A DNA stretch of 64,000 nt. It comes from Polynucleobacter sp. MG-5-Ahmo-C2. GTDB taxonomy: Bacteria > Pseudomonadota > Gammaproteobacteria > Burkholderiales > Burkholderiaceae. The notes beneath the pieces are model-generated. The model had not been told where the DNA came from and searched no databases. It worked only from the letters and a program-made list of their open reading frames with translations. The stretch lies in contig NZ_CP061304.1 of NCBI RefSeq assembly GCF_018687735.1, positions 434,001-498,000 on the forward strand, written 5' to 3'. Of the stretch, positions 18,116 to 26,619 are shown piece after piece. The translations under genes were made by a program, and so were the position numbers. Numbering within the stretch: position 1 is the stretch's first letter; every line of letters begins with the position of its first letter.

Positions 18116-18620
18116 CGATTACTTTCGCTTTTTTGGTTTAAATCAGCAATTCAAGATCGATTTGCCTGCCTTAGATCAGGCTTACCTTGCAATTCAAAAA
18201 GAAGTGCATCCCGACCGACATGCGCGTGGCAGCGATTCTGAGCAGCGCCTTGCGATGCAGATGGCTACATTGGCTAATACTGCTTTTCAGACGCTGAAGA
18301 ACCCCGTGCAACGGGGTTTATATATTTGTCAACTTCACGGTGTAGATGCCAAGCTAGAAACCAATACTGCAATGCCAGCTGCTTTTTTGATGAAGCAAAT
18401 GGAATGGCGTGAAAATCTCGATGAGCAGGCTGAAGATCTGCCGGCCTTGGAAGAGCTGATGGATGAGGTGCAATCCTCTAAGCAAGATACCCTTTCTGAA
18501 ATTGTTCAAGCAATCGATGGCGCCAAAAATTATCAACGTGCCGCTGAACTTCTCAGGGGCCTCCTTTTTATTGATAAGTTCGCTATTGAGCTTGATGATG
18601 CTATCGCGGCCTTGGTCTAG
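18081..18620 (+). CDS. hscB: Co-chaperone HscB
   Basis: J-domain co-chaperone (179 aa) that delivers IscU to HscA and stimulates its ATPase. The J domain ([13 protein letters not shown] to residue about 80) carries the HPD motif in EVHPDRH, and the C-terminal half is the IscU-binding three-helix bundle. The ATG at 18081 lies 35 bases inside iscA; a GTG at 18093 would give a slightly shorter protein starting [11 protein letters not shown]. Neither start has a strong ribosome binding site, which fits translational coupling to iscA. Confidence 0.93.
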   Translation: MSVVVANPSASDDYFRFFGLNQQFKIDLPALDQAYLAIQKEVHPDRHARGSDSEQRLAMQMATLANTAFQTLKNPVQRGLYICQLHGVDAKLETNTAMPAAFLMKQMEWRENLDEQAEDLPALEELMDEVQSSKQDTLSEIVQAIDGAKNYQRAAELLRGLLFIDKFAIELDDAIAALV

Positions 18621-18647
18621 TCTGCGTCGAATTAAACTCTAACTCTT

Positions 18648-20513
18648 ATGGCTTTATTACAAATCTCCGAACCCGGTAAATCACTAGCGCCCCATCAGCG
18701 CAGGATTGCTGTTGGCATTGATTTGGGAACCACAAACTCACTCGTTGCTATTGTGCGCGATGCTTTGCCAAAAGTGTTGCCTGATGCTCAAGGTAGAGAG
18801 CTGCTTCCTTCGGTAGTGCGCTACTTAGCAAATGGTAGAACGCAAGCTGGTTTTGAAGCACTTGAGAGCATAGTCATTGACCCAAAGAACACGATTGTTT
18901 CTGTCAAGCGTTTCATGGGCCGCGGAATTCAGGATGTGGAGCATATTGAGAGCGCTCCTTATGATTTTGTTGATCAGCCTGGGATGCTCAAACTCAGAAC
19001 AGTTGCTGGCGACAAGAGTCCGATTGAGGTTTCTGCTGAAATCTTGGCGCGTTTGCGTCAGCTAGCAGAAGACTCTGTATCTGATGAGATTGTAGGTGCC
19101 GTCATTACAGTACCCGCTTATTTTGATGATGCTCAACGTCAAGCGACTAAAGATGCGGCTAAGTTAGCGGGCATTGAAGTGCTGAGATTGCTCAATGAGC
19201 CTACTGCTGCAGCGATTGCTTATGGTTTGGATAATGCTTCCGAAGGTGTTTATGCAGTTTATGACCTAGGCGGCGGCACTTTCGATATCTCTATTCTCCG
19301 AATGAGTAGAGGTGTATTTGAAGTGCTCTCTACTGGCGGTGATTCTGCTTTGGGTGGCGATGACTTTGACCACCGTTTATATTGCTGGGTCATTGAACAG
19401 GCTAAATTACCTCCACTCTCTATTCATGACCATCGCACGCTTTTACAAGCTTGCAAACATGCAAAAGAATTGCTTAGCCATAACCCTTTAGCTAGAGTTC
19501 ACGAGACTCTGGCAGACGGTACCGTAGTCAATGTTGGGGTTAGTCAGGCGCAATTCTTTGAGATTACTCAGAACTTGGTTGCCAAGACTCTCGCCGCCTG
19601 CAAAAAAGCTTTGCGCGATGCAGGTTTAAAAGCCGAAGATATTAAAGGCGTAGTGATGGTGGGCGGCTCTACCCGTATGCCAAATGTTCAGCGTGCCGTC
19701 GGTGAGCTATTTGGAACACAACCACTCAATAATTTAAATCCAGACCAAGTGGTTGCTCTGGGTGCTGCTATGCAAGCCGATTTGCTGGCTGGCAATCAAA
19801 GTAAAGATGATGAGTGGCTCTTGTTAGACGTCATTCCACTTTCGCTTGGTATTGAAACCATGGGTGGCCTGGTTGAAAAGATTATTCCGCGCAATACGCC
19901 GATTCCGGTAGCAAGAGCGCAAGACTTCACCACCTTTAAAGATGGTCAAACTGCATTGGCAATTCAAGTGGTGCAAGGTGAGCGTGAACTTGCCCAAGAC
20001 TGTCGTTCTTTAGGGAAGTTTGAGTTACGCGGTATCCCAGCAATGGCTGCAGGTGCTGCACGAATTCGGGTCACTTTCCAGGTAGATGCAGATGGCCTAT
20101 TGTCTGTAAGCGCTATGGAGCAGGGCTCTGGTGTCCAAGCCTCAATTGATATCAAGCCTTCTTATGGTTTAACGGATGCTGAAATTACTCGTATGTTGCA
20201 AGATGGTTTTGCTTCTGCCAAAGAGGATTTGCTCTCGAGATCATTGCGCGAAGAACAAGTCAATGCACAGCGTTTATTAGATGCTGTACAAACTGCTCTA
20301 GCAAGTGATCGCAATCTCCTGGATGCGAAAGAGCAAGCTGCAATTGACCAAGAGATGGCATATCTACAAAAGATTTTGAATGAAGAAGTCGATAGCGACA
20401 TAGTTCGCAAAGCAGTTGATCATGCTGCGAAGGCTACCGATGACTTTGCACAAATGCGCATGAATGCCAGTATTCAGAAAGCATTGTCTGGTAAAAATGT
20501 TGCAGAGATCTAA
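18648..20513 (+). CDS. hscA: Fe-S chaperone HscA
   Basis: Specialised Hsp70 (621 aa) that uses ATP to release clusters from IscU. The nucleotide-binding domain has [13 protein letters not shown] near residue 25, [13 protein letters not shown] and [11 protein letters not shown]; the substrate-binding domain follows from about 390 ([14 protein letters not shown]). Length and lack of a DnaK-type Gly/Met tail fit HscA, as does the position after hscB and before fdx. Confidence 0.97.
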   Translation: MALLQISEPGKSLAPHQRRIAVGIDLGTTNSLVAIVRDALPKVLPDAQGRELLPSVVRYLANGRTQAGFEALESIVIDPKNTIVSVKRFMGRGIQDVEHIESAPYDFVDQPGMLKLRTVAGDKSPIEVSAEILARLRQLAEDSVSDEIVGAVITVPAYFDDAQRQATKDAAKLAGIEVLRLLNEPTAAAIAYGLDNASEGVYAVYDLGGGTFDISILRMSRGVFEVLSTGGDSALGGDDFDHRLYCWVIEQAKLPPLSIHDHRTLLQACKHAKELLSHNPLARVHETLADGTVVNVGVSQAQFFEITQNLVAKTLAACKKALRDAGLKAEDIKGVVMVGGSTRMPNVQRAVGELFGTQPLNNLNPDQVVALGAAMQADLLAGNQSKDDEWLLLDVIPLSLGIETMGGLVEKIIPRNTPIPVARAQDFTTFKDGQTALAIQVVQGERELAQDCRSLGKFELRGIPAMAAGAARIRVTFQVDADGLLSVSAMEQGSGVQASIDIKPSYGLTDAEITRMLQDGFASAKEDLLSRSLREEQVNAQRLLDAVQTALASDRNLLDAKEQAAIDQEMAYLQKILNEEVDSDIVRKAVDHAAKATDDFAQMRMNASIQKALSGKNVAEI

Positions 20514-20545
20514 AATAATCAATATCAAACCAATAGAAAAGAATC

Positions 20546-20884
20546 ATGACTCAAATCGTTGTCCTACCGCATAGTGAGTATTGCCCCGAAGGCGCAGTGG
20601 TTGAAGTGACGCCAGGTACATCGATTTGCGAAGCGCTGCTAGAAAATGACATTCCGATTGAACATGCCTGCGATATGGTTTGCGCTTGCACTACTTGTCA
20701 CGTGATCGTGAAAGAGGGTTTTCAGAGCCTAAACCCCCCCGATGAGAATGAAGAAGATATGCTCGATCGCGCTTGGGGACTCAATCCTCAATCCCGGTTA
20801 TCTTGCCAAGCCATTGTTGCTAAACAAGATTTGGTGATTGAAATACCCAAATATTCAATTAACCACGCCAAAGAGAATCATTAA
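20546..20884 (+). CDS. fdx: ISC-type 2Fe-2S ferredoxin
   Basis: Adrenodoxin-like ferredoxin (112 aa) that supplies electrons for cluster assembly. Ligands are in CDMVCACTTC (C-x5-C-x2-C) and the fourth cysteine in SRLSCQA. It is the last gene of the isc operon; no iscX follows. Confidence 0.97.
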   Translation: MTQIVVLPHSEYCPEGAVVEVTPGTSICEALLENDIPIEHACDMVCACTTCHVIVKEGFQSLNPPDENEEDMLDRAWGLNPQSRLSCQAIVAKQDLVIEIPKYSINHAKENH

Positions 20885-21003
20885 TGCACCAAGCTTGAGC
20901 ATTATGGCTCTTAAAGAGGCAATCCCCACAAAAGTGAGATTTTGAGAGGGCTAATATGAACCTGTAGTTTGTTCTTTAAGCAGTACCTCCAAAAATCTCT
21001 TTT

Positions 21004-21028
21004 AAGCCATCCTTTGGGATGGCTTTTT
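21004..21028 (+). terminator. Rho-independent terminator of the isc operon
   Basis: AAGCCATCC (21004-21012), loop TTTG, GGATGGCTT (21017-21025) with a continuing T-run to 21028. The stem is perfect over nine pairs. The 146-base gap between fdx and cysN otherwise has no gene that I can recognise. Confidence 0.88.
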
Positions 21029-21030
21029 CT

Positions 21031-22362
21031 TTATTGGGCTGTTGCCTCACGAATCATTCCAGCAGCAACAGTGTGATTGGTGCATTCATCAATGAGGATG
21101 AATGCACCAGTAGGCTGGGATTGATTAAACAGATCGGCTGCAATTGGTTTTTGCAACACAAAATCCACGCGACCGATTTCATTGGTGGTCAGTGCATGAG
21201 CATGGCTGGCATGCGAGAGGGTTTCGACATCTAGCACTGTTTGAATCACTTTTACTTTAGCCCCAACAGTATTGCTAGTGTGACGCAATGCATATTTACG
21301 ACTTAGGGAGAGAGGCTCGCTATCTAACCAGCAAAGATCAGCAGAAATTTGCTTGCTAAGTGTTGGTATAGCAAGATCATCGGCGCTAACGAATAATGAT
21401 CCACGAGATACATCAATGTCTTCTGCTAACTGAATAGCAACAGCTTCCCCGGTCTGTGCAGACTCAACAGCATTATTGCTACCTGCCTTAGATCGATTAC
21501 TTAAATAGATCTCAGCAACTGTCGCCTCAACATTACCTGGTAAGACTCGAATCTTTTGACCCTTTCGAATGCTGCCAGACTCAATTTGGCCGAGATAGCC
21601 ACGGAAGTCATCAGAGACGCTACCATCCTGACGTGCTACGTATTGCACGGGGAAGCGTAGGGCGAGTTTTTCAGACTCGGGGCTGGTGTCCAAACTCTCC
21701 AACCACTCCAGTAGGGTTGGGCCTTTGTACCAAGGCGTATGTTTACTGGCGGTAACTACGTTAGCACCAAGCAAAGCGGAGATTGGAATCGATGTTGGTT
21801 TAGGTAAGCCGATCTTTTGGGTTAAGTCTTCAATAGATTCTTTGATGGTGTTGAAAATCTTTTCATCAAACCCAAATAAGTCCAGCTTGTTAATCGCAAA
21901 CACCACATGACGTAAACCCAATAAATGTACTATGGCTGCATGACGTTTGGTTTGTGCCAGCAAGGTAGCCGGGCTTGTATCGAGATCAACGCGGGTGGCA
22001 TCCACTAAGATCACTGCTACATCTGATTGGGATGCGCCAGTAACCAAGTTACGGGTGTATTGCTCGTGGCCTGGCGCGTCAGCTACGATGAACTTGCGCT
22101 GAGGGGTCGAGAAATAACGATAGGCCACATCAATCGTGATACCTTGCTCACGCTCAGCCTCTAAGCCATCAGTTAGCAGGGCTAAATCAACACCAGCATC
22201 AGAAGAAGTGACGCGGGCATGCTTAGTTTTAGATAAAGATTCGAGTTGATCCACCAAAATCGATTTGGTGTCATATAGCAGGCGACCAATCAAGGTGCTC
22301 TTGCCATCATCAACGCTACCTGCGGTGATGAAGCGAACAACATTTTGATGAGTAGATGACAT
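21031..22362 (-). CDS. cysN: Sulfate adenylyltransferase subunit 1 (CysN)
   Basis: GTPase subunit (443 aa) of ATP sulfurylase, which activates sulfate to adenosine phosphosulfate. The GTPase motifs are GSVDDGKSTLIGRLL near residue 15, DAPGHEQYTRNL and NKLDL, with EF-Tu-like domains 2 and 3 after residue 220. There is no CysC kinase fusion at the C terminus, as expected for an organism with an APS reductase. It overlaps the cysD stop by one base and is the last gene of the operon. Confidence 0.96.
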   Translation of the reverse strand: MSSTHQNVVRFITAGSVDDGKSTLIGRLLYDTKSILVDQLESLSKTKHARVTSSDAGVDLALLTDGLEAEREQGITIDVAYRYFSTPQRKFIVADAPGHEQYTRNLVTGASQSDVAVILVDATRVDLDTSPATLLAQTKRHAAIVHLLGLRHVVFAINKLDLFGFDEKIFNTIKESIEDLTQKIGLPKPTSIPISALLGANVVTASKHTPWYKGPTLLEWLESLDTSPESEKLALRFPVQYVARQDGSVSDDFRGYLGQIESGSIRKGQKIRVLPGNVEATVAEIYLSNRSKAGSNNAVESAQTGEAVAIQLAEDIDVSRGSLFVSADDLAIPTLSKQISADLCWLDSEPLSLSRKYALRHTSNTVGAKVKVIQTVLDVETLSHASHAHALTTNEIGRVDFVLQKPIAADLFNQSQPTGAFILIDECTNHTVAAGMIREATAQ

Positions 22363-23285
22363 TAGAAGTAACCTTCTTTCTTGCGGCGCTCCATCGAGGC
22401 CTCATTGGTTTGATCATCCATACGGGTAGCCCCACGCTCAGTGATTTCAGTAATCGCAGTTTCTGCAATGATTTCGAGAGGAGTGGCGGCAGTACTCAGA
22501 ACGGGGCAGGTACAACTAATATCGCCAACGGTACGAAAACGCACGCTGAGAATCTCGCTAATATCACTAGCTGCCTTAGGTGTCACATCAGTGACAGGCA
22601 CTAGTAAATTATTTTTCTTCACTACTTCACGTTGATGTGTGTAGTAAATACTTGGTAAAGCCAGGTTTTCACGGGCAATGTATTGCCAGATATCAAGCTC
22701 TGTCCAATTTGAGATTGGGAATACGCGCATATTTTCGCCTTTAGCGATGCGGGCGTTATATAGATTCCATAGTTCTGGGCGTTGAGCCTTTGGGTCCCAT
22801 TGGCCAAATTCGTCTCTGAAAGAGAAGATGCGCTCTTTAGCGCGAGCCTTCTCTTCATCACGGCGTGCGCCACCCATCAAGGCATCGAATTCATATTCAG
22901 CAATGGTTTCTAGCAGAGTCACGGCTTGTGCGGCATTGCGTGAGTCGGTTTCTTTACGCAAACGCACGGTACCTTTTTTGATCGAGTCTTCCACATGCCC
23001 AACAATCAATTTCACACCCGTTTTTTCAACTACAGAGTCACGGTAGCTAATGACTTCAGGATAGTTATGACCAGTATCGATATGCAAAATGGGGAAGGGC
23101 AGCTTCACGGGGCGATTGCCAAATTGAAAAGCCTTGCGAGCTAAGTGAAACATCACAATCGAGTCTTTACCACCGGAGAACAGCATGGCTGGGTTGGTGC
23201 ACTGAGCTACCACTTCACGAATGATGTAGATCGATTCAGCCTCAAGCCAATCCAAGTGATCATCAAGCAATTTTTGTTCTGACAT
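22362..23285 (-). CDS. cysD: Sulfate adenylyltransferase subunit 2 (CysD)
   Basis: Catalytic adenylyltransferase subunit (307 aa) of ATP sulfurylase. The PP-loop SGGKDSIVMFHLARKAF is near residue 37, followed by PFPILHIDTGHNYPE, GARRDEEKARAKERIFSFRD and WTELDIWQYI. The frame extends to a TTG at 23306, but the ATG at 23285 gives the usual MSEQKLLDDHLDWLEAE start. It lies 40 bases after cysH and overlaps cysN by one base. Confidence 0.96.
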   Translation of the reverse strand: MSEQKLLDDHLDWLEAESIYIIREVVAQCTNPAMLFSGGKDSIVMFHLARKAFQFGNRPVKLPFPILHIDTGHNYPEVISYRDSVVEKTGVKLIVGHVEDSIKKGTVRLRKETDSRNAAQAVTLLETIAEYEFDALMGGARRDEEKARAKERIFSFRDEFGQWDPKAQRPELWNLYNARIAKGENMRVFPISNWTELDIWQYIARENLALPSIYYTHQREVVKKNNLLVPVTDVTPKAASDISEILSVRFRTVGDISCTCPVLSTAATPLEIIAETAITEITERGATRMDDQTNEASMERRKKEGYF

Positions 23286-23325
23286 TCTGTAAGTTATTTC
23301 TACCAAGTTTTAATGATGAATTTGA

Positions 23326-24054
23326 TTATTGATTAACGTGTAAGCCACATTCTTTGCTATCGCTTTGTAACCACCACCAGCGACCTGCGCGGATGTCTTC
23401 ACCCTTCTTTACCTGACGGGTACACGGTTCGCAGCCAATACTAGGGTAGCCTTTGAGATGAAGTGGATGAATCGGAAGGTTTTCTTGTTTAATGTAAGCC
23501 CAGATATCTGCTTCACTCCAATCAAACAAAGGATTGAACTTGGCAATACCTCTCGCATCATCTAATTCTTCTAAATTAAGTTCAGTGCGCGTAGTTGATT
23601 GCTCGCGCCGTTGACCAGTAATCCAGGCATCAGCGCCAACTAATGCTGCATTGAGCGGTTTGATCTTGCGGGCGCCACAACAAGCCTTCTTAGGCTCTTC
23701 GCCGTCGTAAAATCCATTCATGCCATATTGACTTACAAAAGCCTGTACATCGGAATCCTGTGGATGGATCTTTTCAATCGCTACACCGTAATGATCTTCC
23801 GTAATCTTGACCATATCAATAGTTTCTTGGTGAAGACGGCCAGTAGCTAAAGTAAATAATTTGATATTCGCCTTGGCTTTAGAAATGGCATCAGTGATCA
23901 CCATATCTTCTGCAGCCAAGCTAGTTGCAAAGCGCACATCAGAGAAACGATTAGAGATGTCGACTAAACGCTGCTTCAGAATACTGGACTTTGCAGCAAG
24001 CTCTACTGGTGTGAGCATGCTTGGTGGGATGGACCACAATTCTTGAGCAATCAT
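23326..24054 (-). CDS. cysH: Assimilatory APS reductase (CysH)
   Basis: Thioredoxin- or glutathione-dependent reductase (242 aa) that converts adenosine phosphosulfate to sulfite. A 4Fe-4S cluster is indicated by KKACCGARK and GCEPCTRQV, which places it in the APS-reducing group rather than the cluster-free PAPS reductases. The catalytic cysteine is in KECGLHVNQ at the C terminus. The frame extends to 24153, but the ATG at 24054 overlaps the stop of the upstream transporter gene (ATGA), which fixes the start well. Confidence 0.93.
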   Translation of the reverse strand: MIAQELWSIPPSMLTPVELAAKSSILKQRLVDISNRFSDVRFATSLAAEDMVITDAISKAKANIKLFTLATGRLHQETIDMVKITEDHYGVAIEKIHPQDSDVQAFVSQYGMNGFYDGEEPKKACCGARKIKPLNAALVGADAWITGQRREQSTTRTELNLEELDDARGIAKFNPLFDWSEADIWAYIKQENLPIHPLHLKGYPSIGCEPCTRQVKKGEDIRAGRWWWLQSDSKECGLHVNQ

Positions 24055-24845
24055 GATGAAACTAATTTGATGCCAACTAGAAATAGAGTGCCAGCAAGTG
24101 TGGTTCGAGTAGCTTTTTCTGAAAGGGTGCTTGAGAGTTTTGCCCCCAACCATATTGCTGGTACTGAGCCAAGCAATAAGCCAAAGAGTAAGTCAAAGTG
24201 GACATTGCCTAGCCACCAATGACCTAATCCAGCTAGTGCTGTAAGTGGGACTGCATAAGCAATATCAGTGCCAGCAACTTGCGCGGGTTTGAGATGAGGG
24301 TAGAGCACTAATATCAAGGTTGCACCAATTGCGCCGGCACCAATTGAGGATACGGTGACTAAGACGCCAATAATGGCTCCAACAATAATGGTTGCGGCCT
24401 TCAAATTTGTCCCACTGGGTAAGAAGTTTGGATTTTCTTGTACCCACTTCAAAATCTTCACTCTAAAGAGTAAAGATGCGGCAGTTAATAACACGGAGAT
24501 CCCGATTGAAACGCTAATTAAATGATTGAAATTTTTGGAAACTGGGCCAACATATTTCAAGGTGAGGATGGAGAGAATTGCAGTTGTTAGACTTCCAATG
24601 CAAAGTAGACGAACAATATCCCAGCGAACATTGCCATGGAGCCTATGAGCGACAGTACCAAAGCCTTTGGTAATGGCAGCAAATGCTAAATCAGTACCCA
24701 CTGCAGTAGTTGGAGTCACACCAAAAATAATGGTGAGCAATGGCGTCATCAGAGAGCCACCACCAACACCAGTCATACCAACTAAGAGACCAACAAGTGC
24801 TCCAGAAATAATGAATTGAGATGAATCTAGAAAAAATTGCAGCAT
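24051..24845 (-). CDS. TauE/SafE family sulfite/sulfonate transporter
   Basis: A 264-residue membrane protein with about eight helices in two halves. The first half starts SGALVGLLVGMTGVGGGSLMTPLL, the signature of TauE/SafE permeases, and the second repeats it as GVLVTVSSIGAGAIGATLILVL. Members carry sulfite, sulfonates or organic anions across the inner membrane. Its place inside the cys operon (overlapping cysH by four bases) suggests sulfate or sulfite transport. A GGAG lies ahead of the ATG. Confidence 0.88.
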   Translation of the reverse strand: MLQFFLDSSQFIISGALVGLLVGMTGVGGGSLMTPLLTIIFGVTPTTAVGTDLAFAAITKGFGTVAHRLHGNVRWDIVRLLCIGSLTTAILSILTLKYVGPVSKNFNHLISVSIGISVLLTAASLLFRVKILKWVQENPNFLPSGTNLKAATIIVGAIIGVLVTVSSIGAGAIGATLILVLYPHLKPAQVAGTDIAYAVPLTALAGLGHWWLGNVHFDLLFGLLLGSVPAIWLGAKLSSTLSEKATRTTLAGTLFLVGIKLVSS

Positions 24846-24863
24846 TACTTATCTCCGGTTAGT

Positions 24864-25028
24864 TTAAGCAAATGATTGCTCAAACTCTTCGAGCTTGATG
24901 GCGTTCATGAGGAAAAGAATTTGACGTTGGAAACTTTTGCGCTCTGCGACCTTGTCATGTGGCAGGCGATCATGTTCCCGCAATAGCTGAGTGATAACAG
25001 GGTTGAAATGCTCGCGGACGGGGGACAT
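24864..25028 (-). CDS. Unrecognised 54-residue protein heading the cys operon
   Basis: A short gene read from ATG at 25028 to TAA at 24864. It has a strong AAGGA eight bases ahead of the start. The product begins MSPVREHFNPVITQLLREHD and ends KLEEFEQSFA; it is charged, probably all helical, lacks cysteine and has no signal or membrane segment. I do not recognise a family. It is 18 bases ahead of the transporter gene and is the first gene behind the promoter element at 25062-25110, so it should be co-expressed with sulfate assimilation. A role as regulator or partner of a cys protein is only a guess. Confidence 0.75.
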   Translation of the reverse strand: MSPVREHFNPVITQLLREHDRLPHDKVAERKSFQRQILFLMNAIKLEEFEQSFA

Positions 25029-25061
25029 CGAATTTCCTTGGTAAATATCTCGTTAAAAGAG

Positions 25062-25110
25062 AATGTACCAAGGGGTCTATATATCTACAAGGAATATATA
25101 GCGATATCTA
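25062..25110 (-). promoter_or_regulatory. Promoter and symmetric element of the cys operon
   Basis: CTATATAT (25077-25084) and ATATATAG (25094-25101) form a perfect 8-bp inverted repeat around nine bases. The word ATATCTA also recurs at 25081-25087 and 25104-25110, 23 bases apart. On the minus strand TTGTAG (25090-25085) and TACATT (25067-25062), 17 bases apart, could be -35 and -10, placing the repeat over the -35. That arrangement suits a LysR-type activator such as CysB, but the factor is not known. Confidence 0.55.
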
Positions 25111-25141
25111 AATTACTTTTAGGTATAAAGAGATTGTCTAC

Positions 25142-25918
25142 TTATTTCTCAACAAAAGCACGTTCGAAGACGTAGTCGCCTAATTGGCCAAGACTTGGAG
25201 ATACTTTGAAGCCCTTGGCATCCAGCATCTCAGCGGTCTCTTTCAGCATAGAGGGGCTCCCGCAGATCATTGCTCTATCTACAGCTGGATCTAATGGAGG
25301 TAAGCCTATATCTTTGAAGAGTTGTCCAGATTCAATAGCAGTCGTAAGGCGGCCAGTATGTTTGAATGCCTCACGCGTTACGGTTGGGTAGTAGATGAGT
25401 TTTTCACGAATGATTTCGCCGATGTATTCATCTTGAGTGAGTTCATCTTTAATGTAATCACCATAAGCGAGTTCGCTCACCAAACGTACGCCATGAATCA
25501 AGACCACTTTCTCAAACTTCTCATAAGTATCTGGGTCACGAATGATGCTCATGAATGGCGCTAAGCCTGTGCCAGTGCTAAATAAGTAAAGATGTTTGCC
25601 AGGATTTAAGTCGTCGATGACCAGGGTGCCAACAGACTTCTCGCTGACAAGAATGGGATCGCCAACCTGAATTTTTTGTAAGCGCGATGTCAATGGACCG
25701 TCTTGAACCTTAATACTCAAGAATTCCAAATGTTCTTCATAATTTGGGCTGGCAACGCTGTACGCTCTGACTAAAGGCTTGCCTTCAACCTCAAGACCAA
25801 TCATCAAGAAGTGACCACTACGAAAGCGCAGACCCTTATTGCGAGTGGTGGTAAAGCTAAAGAGAGTGTCGTTCCAGTGGTGAACGGTGAGAACGGTTTC
25901 GGTGTTGTATGCGGCCAT
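25142..25918 (-). CDS. fpr: Ferredoxin--NADP reductase
   Basis: FAD enzyme (258 aa) moving electrons between NADPH and ferredoxin or flavodoxin. The FAD-binding motif is RAYSVASPNYEEHLEF, the NADPH-binding region STGTGLAPFMSIIRD and ICGSPSM, and the C-terminal tail AFVEK is that of bacterial subclass I Fpr proteins. It may serve Fe-S assembly or oxidative-stress defence. It lies just upstream of the cys promoter on the same strand. Confidence 0.95.
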   Translation of the reverse strand: MAAYNTETVLTVHHWNDTLFSFTTTRNKGLRFRSGHFLMIGLEVEGKPLVRAYSVASPNYEEHLEFLSIKVQDGPLTSRLQKIQVGDPILVSEKSVGTLVIDDLNPGKHLYLFSTGTGLAPFMSIIRDPDTYEKFEKVVLIHGVRLVSELAYGDYIKDELTQDEYIGEIIREKLIYYPTVTREAFKHTGRLTTAIESGQLFKDIGLPPLDPAVDRAMICGSPSMLKETAEMLDAKGFKVSPSLGQLGDYVFERAFVEK

Positions 25919-26090
25919 AAATGCTTGTAATGAAAAAAACTCAGTTTTAAGGAATCGTTGATTATCCCATTCCTGGAGGCCAATTTCTGGGCAAATCCCT
26001 CATAAATAGGACTAAGTAGTGATATGCATCAAATTTTTGGTAATAAGTCCCGTTCTAAATTCAGGTTTATTGAAAAGGCTATGATGTCCT

Positions 26091-26570
26091 ATGAGCTCAG
26101 TACGCTACTTATTTATTTCCCTATTCAGTCTTGGACTGGTTATTTTCGCAGTGATCCTCCAGCAGGTGGGGTACCAGGAAGTCAGTTTCTTGCCATGCCC
26201 TTTATGTATTTTACAAAGAGTCGGCTATCTTGGAGTTGCCATCTCCTGCTTTTTAGCGGTTGGCATTGCCCCTTTAAGAAAGTTGTTTCATGGTCTAGCA
26301 GCATTGTCTGCGGCATATGGCGTATCTGTGGCTGCCCATCAGGTTTGGCTTTTATCTCACCCGGAAACATCCTGCGGCATCGATCCACTAGAGACTTGGA
26401 TTAATCAATTTCAATTAGCGCAAGGATTGCCTTGGTTATTTAAAGCAGACGGTCTTTGCTCAGCAAAGTTACCTGCAATTTTGGGGCTACAAGTACCTGA
26501 GTGGTCTTTATTCTGGTTTACTGTTTTATTTCTTCTTCTGACTGTTACCTTCTTTAAAAAACAACAGTGA
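26091..26570 (+). CDS. dsbB: Disulfide bond formation protein B (DsbB)
   Basis: Inner-membrane quinone reductase (159 aa) that reoxidises DsbA. Four membrane helices are visible. The first redox pair is CPLC near residue 36, and the second pair is the cysteines in TSCGIDP and DGLCSAK in the second periplasmic loop. Length and layout match the family. It is divergent from fpr over a 172-base gap and convergent with lysS. Confidence 0.93.
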   Translation: MSSVRYLFISLFSLGLVIFAVILQQVGYQEVSFLPCPLCILQRVGYLGVAISCFLAVGIAPLRKLFHGLAALSAAYGVSVAAHQVWLLSHPETSCGIDPLETWINQFQLAQGLPWLFKADGLCSAKLPAILGLQVPEWSLFWFTVLFLLLTVTFFKKQQ

Positions 26571-26593
26571 TCCCACTTGATCTTGGCGAATAA

Positions 26594-26617
26594 AAAAGGC
26601 ACCCTAGGGTGCCTTTT
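26594..26617. terminator. Bidirectional terminator between dsbB and lysS
   Basis: AAAAGGCACCCT (26594-26605) and its exact complement AGGGTGCCTTTT (26606-26617) form a 12-bp perfect stem. T-runs occur on both strands (TTTT then GTTT on plus, TTTTTTA on minus), so it can end both dsbB and lysS transcripts. Confidence 0.9.
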
Positions 26618-26619
26618 GT

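Noticed and set aside
23286..23306. cysD starting with TTG at 23306
   Set aside because: The ATG at 23285 gives the conserved N terminus.
24055..24153. cysH extension to 24153
   Set aside because: It would overlap the transporter gene by about 100 bases; the ATGA overlap at 24051-24054 is a standard junction.
26024..26404. 126-residue frame overlapping dsbB
   Set aside because: It is out of frame with dsbB, whose four cysteines and helices are convincing; the alternative has no recognisable features.
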